From contig CM044858.1 in assembly GCA_024500155.1 (NCBI GenBank), positions 24,477,795 to 24,541,794 on the forward strand: a stretch of DNA of 64,000 nt, written 5' to 3'. Source of the DNA: Chenopodium formosanum (Eukaryota; Streptophyta; Magnoliopsida; Caryophyllales; Amaranthaceae). How positions within the stretch are numbered: the stretch's first letter is position 1; every line of letters begins with the position of its first letter. Of this stretch, positions 42,934 to 49,712 are shown piece after piece. The position numbers were made by a program, and so were the translations under genes. The notes under the pieces are model-generated. The model did no database searches, was not told the DNA's origin, and was given only the letters and a program-made list of their open reading frames with translations.

Positions 42934-42938
42934 GAATG
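42934..42938. repeat. Target-site duplication, left copy (GAATG)
   Basis: GAATG abuts the first base of the 5' LTR and is repeated directly after the 3' LTR at 53398-53402. A 5-bp duplication is what plant Ty3/gypsy integrases produce. It lies inside a D-type satellite monomer, so integration occurred within the array. Confidence 0.95.
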
Positions 42939-42982
42939 TGTTTAGGGTATTTTTACCCCGCCATGTGGCCTAATTGGAGGGC

Positions 42983-43037
42983 GACACGTGTCAGCCCAAG
43001 GATAGTCCAAAGTGGACCATTCCCCGCTTGACACGTG
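42983..43037 (+). promoter_or_regulatory. Paired G-box/ABRE-like palindromes in U3
   Basis: GACACGTGTC (42983-42992) is a perfect 10-bp palindrome around CACGTG, and GACACGTGCC follows at about 43030. In the 3' LTR the second copy is also the perfect palindrome GACACGTGTC. CACGTG with ACACGTGTC flanks is the classic G-box/ABRE core bound by plant bZIP and bHLH factors. A role in stress- or ABA-responsive transcription of the element is inference. Confidence 0.55.
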
Positions 43038-43160
43038 CCATCCCAGATATTTGGGAAAATGTCGGCCTTCAGGCCCAAATCCCGAGAAAGCCGTAGAACG
43101 GCGCAGCCCACCAATGATTAGGGTTTGATACCCTAATTTGGGCGCAATTCCCAAGGACCC

Positions 43161-43168
43161 TATAAATA
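43161..43168 (+). promoter_or_regulatory. TATA box of the 5' LTR
   Basis: TATAAATAGG lies 222 bp into the LTR, at the same offset in both LTRs (53124 in the 3' copy). It matches the plant TATA consensus. Transcription probably starts about 30 bp downstream, which would place the U3/R boundary near 43190-43200. Confidence 0.75.
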
Positions 43169-43436
43169 GGGAGATTCCCCCCTTTTTTTGGGAACAGGTT
43201 CAGATTTTTAAGGTATTCATTGCAAACTGTCCCTTTGATAGAGACAACTGAGCTTGGAATCCAAGCAGATCCCCACCTTAATTTCCGCACCTTTTACTCT
43301 ACTTCAAGTTACCAACTTGAGCGTTGGAGGCGGAGCACCATCCAACCGGTGTCTCCGTTAATTTTGCAGGTACAGAGTCGGCAGGATCAGTCTTCGAGTT
43401 GTAACTCTCCCGAGGGACAAAAAACCCCAAAACATT

Positions 43437-43454
43437 TGGCGCCGTCTGTGGGGA
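43437..43454 (+). other. Primer-binding site, tRNA-Asp-like
   Basis: TGGCGCCGT followed by CTGT and GGGGA begins two bases after the 5' LTR. TGG pairs with the universal CCA end of a tRNA. The first nine and last five bases agree with the primer site complementary to plant tRNA-Asp; the middle four do not (my comparison with remembered tRNA-Asp). Used to prime minus-strand cDNA. Confidence 0.75.
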
Positions 43455-43466
43455 GAGTACCTCAAG

Positions 43467-46121
43467 ATGGTTCAAAACTCTGTACCGATTCTCAATTCTA
43501 CCTCTCTACGTCCGGGTACCCAGACGGGTAACTTGGATGACTTGCAACCGGTTATTCAACCGGTCGGGTTCGAAATCCCCCAGCCTCCACCTCAGCCTCA
43601 GCCAGAGGTATTCACTGAGGAGGAGGATGAGGAGGAAGATAATGATGTTGAGACTTACATCTCTAGGGATGGATCTCTCATCTCTAAATCTATTCGTTCC
43701 AGGGATCAACTGGAGCGAAATGAAGACCAGGCGGGCCCAAGCAGGCGCCCACCTGGAAGGCCAGACGGGGAAACCCAGAAGGCCAAAGGTCAAGCCCCAG
43801 TCACCCGAGATGAGCTCATGAGATACATGACCTCTTTCAAAGGTGAAATCAAGGCTATGATCAACAAAAACAAGGCAGGCTCTAGCAAGAGTCAGCCGGC
43901 TAAAAAGACTCCCACTTCTGGAAAGAAGAAGAAGCCGGTCAAGGACAGGCAGCCAACTCCTCATCCAAAGGAGAAGGCAGCCGCAACACTTGACTGGTCT
44001 AAGATTCTGATGCCCCGGCGACCCCAGCCGGAGGCACAAAATGCGTCTACCTTCGATGCACGACAAGTCATCGATCGAAGGAGGCGACAGCAGTCAGAGT
44101 CAGCTTCCACTTCGAGCTTTCCAGACAGCTTCAAGCAAGCTTCTGCAAGGAACTCTGTGTCCTTGCATGAGAGTCGGACAGGCGGTAAAACCGTCAACAC
44201 CGAACCTCAGCTGATGATAGGGTCTATACCATACGCACCTCAGGCGCAGTATGGGCAATATGGCCTCCAGTTCATGCAGCCACCTCCTTTTGGAGGTCAG
44301 GCGGCATATACTCCTGCCCAGCCTCTGGACTGGCAGCTTCGGCTAATGAGGCTAGGCGAACAGCCGTCTGCCTTAGCAGCCAATATAACCGAGGCGACTC
44401 AGCCGACCAAGGTTAAGAATGTTTTGGTGGGCACCTATGATGGTACCACCAACCCGGAAGACCACCTGATGGCATATACCAACCTCATGTGCTTACAGGG
44501 GTGGGACGATGCCACCTGGTGTCGTTGTTTCCCGGCTACACTGAAGGGCATTGCCCAGCAGTGGTTTGGCAACTTGCCAGCCGGTTCTGTTGATAGCTTC
44601 AAGAGGCTAGCCTTCTTGTTTGCTACCAACTTCTCAATGAACATTCCTGCCAAGAAAACGAGCCTTGATTTGAGCACCGTTAGGCAGGGTGAGAGAGAAG
44701 GGCTACGCGCCTATGTCAGGCGGTTCAACCTGGTTAGAATACAGATCCAGGGGCTGTCTGACGAGGTAGCATTCACAGACTTTTTCAAGGGTCTGAGAGA
44801 CGGGTCGGCTTTTAAGTTCGACCTTGTCAGAAAAGGGGCATTTACGCTACAGGCGGCCCTGAGGGAGGCGGAAAGCTATATACAGGCTACCGACCTCTGC
44901 ACGCCTGGTGGCCAGTCAGACCCCAAGAAGTCTGACAAACAGAGAGACAGCCGGCCAGCTCAGCCGGGTAATAAAAAAGAAAAGAGTGGAAAGAGAAAAG
45001 AAGTCTGGGCGGTCAGCGATTCTGAGCAGCCGTCCCAGAAGAAGAAGAAAGAGGTTAAACCGTACGTCCCCAAGTACGAGTTTAACAAAGACCGCAACTC
45101 CATCCTCATGGAGGTAAAGGACCGGCTGTCCATTGAGAAGCCGAATCCAATGAAGAGCTCCGTCCAGTCACGGAACAAAAATAAATATTGCCAGTTCCAT
45201 GAGGAGGTTGGCCATGACACCAACGACTGCTTTAGTCTGCAGCGGACGTTGGACCGTCTGGCTGACAAAGGGCTTTTAAAGTCCTACATTTCTAAGTCCC
45301 CAGTAGGTGCAAAAAAGAAGAGCGAGGGTCAGTCCTCCAAGGCTACCCAGCCGGCTAGTAGTTCGGATACGGATAAGGATCCGGTCTACACTATAGCAGG
45401 CGGATTTTCATGTGGTGGCCCTACCATCCGGGGCACCAAGAGCCATCTTCGAAAGATGGACAAGGATGATGATGAGCAGGCGTCTGCCTCCTCCACCTTC
45501 CCAGACGTCCTCATAACTGAGAAGGACAGGGGCAGCGTCCGCCGTCCGCACGACGACCCGGTCGTCATTGAATGTAAGGTTGCCAACCAGCTGGTTGGAC
45601 GGATCCTTATTGACACCGGCAGCTCGTCGGACATCATCAGCCTCCGGTGCCTGCAGAAGCTGAAGTACAACTCCAGCAGCATGCATCCGGTTTCCCACCC
45701 CTTGGTTGGTTTTGGGGGTGGGATAGTCTACCCAGCCGGCAGAATTGATCTGCCCATCCGGCTGGGAGAAAAAGGGCAGGGACGGCATGTTGTCGTCAGG
45801 TTCTTGGTCGTGGAGGAGTTGACCGCCTACAATATTATCCTTGGTAGGCCAACCCTCAACGAAACCAAGGCGGTGATCATCCCGTCTCTCATGCTTGTCA
45901 AGTATGAGCGGGATGATGGCTCTGTTGGTTCCCTGAATGGGGATCAGAAGACGGCTCGGGAGTGTTATCTCTCAGCCGTTAAAGATACTGTGGCCTCAGA
46001 CGGCCAAGGGAAGGAACCAATAGACCTTGACGCTGTCAAGGATGCAAACCCTGCCCCACCAGCCGTTGGTAAGAAGAGAAAAGCGCCTCTGCTGGTGGAG
46101 GTGAAAAAAGAGAAAAAATAG
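43467..46121 (+). CDS. gag-pro: Gag-protease polyprotein
   Basis: An intact 884-codon frame starts 33 bp after the 5' LTR. It would make the structural Gag protein that packages element RNA, joined to the aspartic protease that cuts the polyprotein. The N-terminal third is low-complexity: an acidic tract near residues 50-60, then Lys-, Pro- and Ser-rich segments. The retrotransposon Gag domain spans about residues 318-478 (GTYDGTTNPEDH, then QQWFGNL). A zinc-knuckle-like motif C575-X2-H578-X4-H583-X4-C588 differs from the usual CCHC. The protease has D716-T-G-S-S and the family motif ILGRP at 791-795. The frame ends in a Lys-rich tail and a UAG at 46119 in a readthrough-prone context, with pol continuing in the same frame. 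I see no internal break, so the product may still be made. Confidence 0.93.
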   Translation: MVQNSVPILNSTSLRPGTQTGNLDDLQPVIQPVGFEIPQPPPQPQPEVFTEEEDEEEDNDVETYISRDGSLISKSIRSRDQLERNEDQAGPSRRPPGRPDGETQKAKGQAPVTRDELMRYMTSFKGEIKAMINKNKAGSSKSQPAKKTPTSGKKKKPVKDRQPTPHPKEKAAATLDWSKILMPRRPQPEAQNASTFDARQVIDRRRRQQSESASTSSFPDSFKQASARNSVSLHESRTGGKTVNTEPQLMIGSIPYAPQAQYGQYGLQFMQPPPFGGQAAYTPAQPLDWQLRLMRLGEQPSALAANITEATQPTKVKNVLVGTYDGTTNPEDHLMAYTNLMCLQGWDDATWCRCFPATLKGIAQQWFGNLPAGSVDSFKRLAFLFATNFSMNIPAKKTSLDLSTVRQGEREGLRAYVRRFNLVRIQIQGLSDEVAFTDFFKGLRDGSAFKFDLVRKGAFTLQAALREAESYIQATDLCTPGGQSDPKKSDKQRDSRPAQPGNKKEKSGKRKEVWAVSDSEQPSQKKKKEVKPYVPKYEFNKDRNSILMEVKDRLSIEKPNPMKSSVQSRNKNKYCQFHEEVGHDTNDCFSLQRTLDRLADKGLLKSYISKSPVGAKKKSEGQSSKATQPASSSDTDKDPVYTIAGGFSCGGPTIRGTKSHLRKMDKDDDEQASASSTFPDVLITEKDRGSVRRPHDDPVVIECKVANQLVGRILIDTGSSSDIISLRCLQKLKYNSSSMHPVSHPLVGFGGGIVYPAGRIDLPIRLGEKGQGRHVVVRFLVVEELTAYNIILGRPTLNETKAVIIPSLMLVKYERDDGSVGSLNGDQKTARECYLSAVKDTVASDGQGKEPIDLDAVKDANPAPPAVGKKRKAPLLVEVKKEKK

Positions 46122-46127
46122 CAATCA
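46119..46127 (+). promoter_or_regulatory. Candidate UAG readthrough signal between gag-pro and pol
   Basis: The stop is UAG followed by CAA UCA, fitting the CAR-YYA type of leaky stop known from tobacco mosaic virus. The frame after the stop stays open and encodes the pol N-terminal linker (ending in EEMPGVSPDLAVHR). Suppression would therefore join gag-pro to pol in a minority of products. This is inferred from motif and frame. A spliced or alternative route, as reported for some Ogre-type relatives, remains possible. Confidence 0.6.
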
Positions 46128-48207
46128 CTGGCCGGCGAACGGTCAGACGAGCTCCGTCCCCAACCGGCTGGAGAACACATTGATCTCGTTCTGGACGACA
46201 GCCGTCCAGAGCGGACGGTGAAGGTTGGGACGGCTGCTAATGCTGCTCTGGGTGCAGACTTGCACCTTCTGCTGAAAGAATTCAAAGACATCTTTGCCTT
46301 TGAAGTGGAAGAGATGCCAGGCGTCAGCCCGGATCTCGCTGTCCACCGACCAGCCACTCAAGCGGCCAATGTCTACCTTGGAGTCATCCGGAAGAATGCT
46401 AAAATGGGCTATTGAAATGCAAAGTCTTGAAATCATTTACGAACCAAGAAAGGCAGTGAAAGGTCAGGCATTTGCCGACTTCATTGTGGAAATGACCCGT
46501 CCGGTGGCTCCGGATAATCTTGATCAGGTTTGGAAAGTGTATGTAGACGGGAGTTCTACGAAGAACGGCTGTGGTGCAGGCGTAATTTATGAGTCTCCTG
46601 AAGGGGACAGATATGAGTATGCACTACGGTTCAATTTTCAGGCCTCAAACAATGAGGCGGAATATGAAGCCCTGCTAGCCGGAATCCGTATGTGTAAGGC
46701 GGCAGGGGCAACAAAAATTGACGCCTACTCAGATTCGCAGTTGGTCGTTAGCCAGTATCAGGGAGCATATGAGGCAACTCACCCGGCTATGATCAAATAT
46801 CTTCAGGCGGTCAAAGAAGAGGCTGGGTCACTTGAGGAGTTCCGGCTGAATCAAGTGCCCAAGTCTGACAATAACCAGGCGGATGCGCTATCGAAGCTTG
46901 CATCTTCCGCCTGCCATGATACGCCTCGGTCAGTCTTCTGGGAAGTACTTGAAAAAAGAAGCATCTTTGAAGATCCCATTGGAGTCCTAGACCGAAGCTC
47001 CACCTGGATGGATGGCATCCGGGCGTACCTCTCAGACGGCACGCTCCCTGATTCGCCACAGGAGGCAGCCGTTCTGAAAAAGCGAGCCGCAAGCTTTGAG
47101 TTGAGAAATGGCCTACTGAAGTGTGTAACCCCAGAGAAGGGGAAGGAAGTTCTCGAAGACCTGCACTCGGGGTTCTGCGCCTCCCACATAGGCGGCAGAT
47201 CTCTAGCCGTCAGAGCCAGACGGCAATACTTTTGGCCTACTCTAGAGGCAGACGCCAAGGAATTGGTGAGAAAATGTGACAAGTGCCAGAAATTTGGCAA
47301 ACTTATTCACCGCCCGGCTACTGATCTGACGGTCATCCATAGCCCAATTCCGTTTGCAAAATGGGGCATGGACATTTTAGGTCCTTACACGCCTGCACTA
47401 GGCGGTAAGCGTTATATCTTGGTGGCTGTGGATTACTTCACCAAGTGGGTAGAGGCTGAGGCGGTAAAGAATATCAAGACATCAGACGTCATTTCCTTCA
47501 TTTGGAAGAATGTCATCACCCGGTATGGGGTACCTATGTCCATGGTGTTTGATAATGGCCCTCAGTTTGAGACGCCTCAGTTAAAAACTTGGTTGGGAGA
47601 TCAAGGGATCTCAACCTGTTTCGCATCAGTCGGCCGTCCCCAAGCAAACGGCCAAGTTGAAGCCTTCAACAAGCTAATCTCAGACGGCATAAAGAAGAAA
47701 ATTGAAAGAGTCGGTGGCTTATGGGCTGAGGAATTAATCCATGTCCTATGGGCCATCCGGACAACAGCAAAGGGGTCAACCGGAGAAACCCCATTTCTCA
47801 TGGTTTACGGTGCTGAAGCCGTCTTGCCCATTGAGCACTATGAGCAGACTCTCAGAGTCATGTTATATGATGAAGAGACAAACTGGGAGGCAATGCGCCT
47901 GGCATTGGATTCACTTCCAGAACGTAGGGGCAATGCCGCCTTGCGTCATGAGATTTACCGTCTGAGAATGACAAGAGCCTACAACAAGAGAGTACACAGG
48001 CGTCCCTTGAAAGTGGACGACCTAGTGTTACGGAAAATGGAGGCAACCGGTAGGGCTAATGAGCTTGGAAAGCTAACTCCTAATTGGGAAGGCCCCTACC
48101 GGATTTATGAAGAAGTAAGAGACGGCACCTATCGCCTAGAAACTCCAGACGGCAGGCGCCTGCCTAGAACTTGGAATGTAGATAATTTGAAAAAATACTA
48201 CTTCTGA
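46122..48207 (+). pseudogene. pol: Broken pol: RT deleted, RNase H and integrase retained
   Basis: Two segments in different frames are fused near 46344-46355. The first, in the gag-pro frame, is the linker leading into reverse transcriptase (EFKDIFAF, EEMPGVSPDL). The second, one frame over, starts inside the end of the first RNase H region (DQPLKRP, LKWAIEM). The whole RT domain and most of that first RNase H are missing. The second RNase H keeps its four acidic residues: D (codon 46546) in VDGSS, E (46660) in NEAEYEAL, D (46732) in YSDSQ and D (46882) in NQADAL. The integrase has an HX6H-X29-CX2C zinc site (47164-47286) and the catalytic triad D (47371), D (47551), X35, E (47659). It ends with a GPYRI motif and NVDNLKKYYF, with no chromodomain. 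As it stands it cannot copy RNA; integrase and RNase H could be intact if translated. Confidence 0.9.
46341..46360 (+). other. Deletion junction replacing RT and first RNase H
   Basis: Up to about 46350 the gag-pro frame encodes the pre-RT linker ending LAVHRP. From about 46346 the next frame encodes TDQPLKR, which normally lies near the end of the first RNase H. Both readings overlap in CACCGACCAGCC, so the exact breakpoint is hidden, consistent with microhomology-mediated or template-switch deletion. In intact relatives the missing part is well over 1 kb. Confidence 0.8.
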
Positions 48208-48763
48208 GATTTTGTAAATTTTGTAAACAAGAAGCACATTAATGAGAAGTTGCTTTCTGTTATCATATTTTGTTTCCCGTCTGATCCCATACGGGTCACC
48301 TGTTTGTTTTTCTGAGTTCTTGGAAATTGAATTAACGTCTGATTGACGAAGAGGCCAATGGCCAGATAAGTAAGCTAAGCATAGACACGCTTAGTGGCTA
48401 TACAGCCGGTCTATAACAAGACCAGAGGCCAATGGCCGGATGGCTACTTCGACCTAAATTCGCCTGTCCCAACATGGACAAAGGCGTCCGGCGACACCCC
48501 TCCGGGTGCAATCGTCGCAGAGAGAAGCCAACCTGCTTACTCTACGTACCTATGCAGGCGGCCACAATTGGATGGCTAAATCAGCCATCCATAGCCGTCT
48601 GACCTGAGCAATCTAAGGAACGACCAAGTTTTGATCACCGGATGTCCACAGGACATCAGCCGGTGACCGACTGAAGTTCCTACTTAGATTACTTTTTGAA
48701 ATTATACAAGTCCCCCCAATGGGGTAGAAGGACATTGAAAGTATAATTGAATTACAATCACCC
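48208..48763 (+). other. Non-coding region after pol, with stem-loops
   Basis: No convincing gene follows the integrase stop. It holds two stem-loops: GGATGGCT/AGCCATCC at 48570-48590, and a longer one at 48635-48666 centred on GATGTCCACAGGACATC with flanking TCACCG/CGGTGA pairing. Words such as CAGGCGG, CAGCCGG and GCCGTC are frequent. The part from about 48553 recurs in diverged form after the minisatellite. Confidence 0.75.
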
Positions 48764-49180
48764 CAGGCGGCATTTGCCTTCCTGCACCATGGAGGGTCAG
48801 GCGGCCATTTGCCTCCTGCCCCCAGGCGGCATTTGTCTCCTACCCCAGGCGGCATTTGCCTTCCTGCACCATGAAGGGTCAGGCGGCCATTTGCCTCCTG
48901 CCCCCAGGCGGCATTTGCCTTCCTGCACCATGAAGGGTCAGGCGGTCATTTGCCTTCCTGCACCATGAAGGGTCAGGCGGCCATTTGCCTCCTGCCCCCA
49001 GGCGGCATTTGCCTTCCTGCTCCATGAAGGGTCAGGCGGCTCTATTTGCCTCCCTACCCTATCAATGCAGACGGCCACCATTGGACGGCTGAATCAGCCA
49101 TCCATAGCCGTCTGACCTGAACAGTAAGAAAAAGAGCAAGTTTCGGAACCCGGATGTCTAAGGACATCAGTCGGAGACAA
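48553..49180 (+). repeat. Diverged direct repeat flanking the minisatellite
   Basis: About 48553-48660 (GGCGGCCACAATTGGATGGC, then CCATCCATAGCCGTCTGACC) recurs at about 49066-49175 with the same order of elements. Both copies include the GGATGGCT- or GGACGGCT-type hairpin, the shared GCCGTCTGACCTGA, and the GATGTC/GACATC stem (49153-49168). The copies differ by substitutions and small indels, and the minisatellite lies between them. Confidence 0.75.
48764..49060 (+). repeat. Minisatellite inside the retrotransposon (34/25-bp alternating units)
   Basis: Ten units starting CAGGCGG, each followed by a form of CATTTGCC. A long form (34-35 bp, ending CTGCACCATGAAGGGT) mostly alternates with a short form (23-25 bp, ending CTCCTGCCCC), giving a compound period near 59 bp. 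One short unit has lost bases and one long unit follows another directly. Internal tandem repeats downstream of pol are known from Tat-type elements. A 73-codon open frame across it is a by-product of the repeat. Confidence 0.9.
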
Positions 49181-49712
49181 AATTGTACACATCCTCATTC
49201 GGGGCAAAGAGTTGTACAATGGCTATATGAAGTCTACTAAGACGGAAAACACCGTCTAGTTAGACGCTGAAACGCCTGTTAATGTACGGCTGTGTACTTG
49301 GTTTGGGGCAATCACTACTGTGATTGATTGACTTACAGACGTATCATGCTCTTTATAGCATCAGACGTCCCCAAGTCAATCAACCGACTCCACCTGAAAC
49401 CAACCACACAGCCGTCCAGGGGCAAGGTCAGCCGCATACTTTTGATAAGTTAGGTAGAAAAAATTGCAAATGCAAAAATTTTTTAAGAGCAAACACATGC
49501 GCAAAGTTATAAAACCGACTCAGTCGGTTGCATTCATTGAACTTTCCACCCAGCCAAACGGCTGGGGTGGATCAATTGTTTGATAAACCCGGCTCCTCAG
49601 CCGGTAAAGAGACAAGAATACTTGGCACGCAGGCCGGAAAAGTAAATTGTTTGGCATACAGCCGCAGAAAAAAGTAAAAAAAAAAAGAAGACTTGGCACT
49701 CAGCCGCTTAAA
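49181..49712. other. Non-coding spacer between repeats and antisense gene
   Basis: I see no gene here. It has many short GACGG, GCCGTC and CAGCCGG words, and ends with an A-rich run (49668-49691) next to the stop codon of the antisense gene. On the minus strand this is a T-rich stretch and would form the 3' untranslated part of that gene. Confidence 0.6.

Larger units (their letters stand above)
1..42938. repeat. Satellite array, left arm (39/40-bp monomers)
   Basis: Uninterrupted head-to-tail array, all in one orientation, running off the left edge. Every monomer starts with a version of TTGACTTTCATTTGA and is 39 or 40 bp long. Types differ in the second half: TGATTCAAAAAGCTTTG (A, D), TGATTCTAAAAGCTTTG (B), TGACTCAATTAGCTTTG (C, E) and TGACTCAATTAGCATTG (F). 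A, B and D contain AAGCTT (HindIII); C, E and F usually do not. Composition is about 28% G+C. I read through it and saw no gene, transposon or orientation switch before 42939. The function is unknown; size and homogeneity fit centromeric, pericentromeric or knob-type heterochromatin, which is inference. Confidence 0.97.
42939..43434 (+). repeat. 5' long terminal repeat (496 bp)
   Basis: Begins TGTTTAGGG and ends CCCCAAAACA. It matches the 3' LTR over its whole length, with substitutions at seven sites and no indel. U3 contains two CACGTG G-boxes (about 42985 and 43032) and a TATA box at 43161. The last bases are followed by TT and the primer-binding site. Confidence 0.96.

Noticed and set aside
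1..42938. CRISPR-like array (short regular repeats)
   Set aside because: There are no unique spacers; the entire period is repeat. The setting is a eukaryotic plant genome.
42942..43154. Short minus-strand frames within the LTR (also 53032-53253)
   Set aside because: Non-coding LTR sequence present in both LTRs; no domain or start context.
43506..44066. 186-codon minus-strand frame opposite gag
   Set aside because: Shadow of the long gag-pro frame, with low-complexity composition and no domain. The same applies to the other antisense frames across 43.9-48.0 kb.
48060..48207. Chromodomain at the integrase C-terminus
   Set aside because: The protein ends shortly after the GPYRI motif with no chromodomain-like aromatic residues, so insertion into the satellite is not explained by chromodomain targeting.
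48747..48968. 73-codon plus-strand frame across the minisatellite
   Set aside because: It reflects the repeat units themselves (repeated HLPSCTMKGQ-type peptides), with no evidence of a gene.
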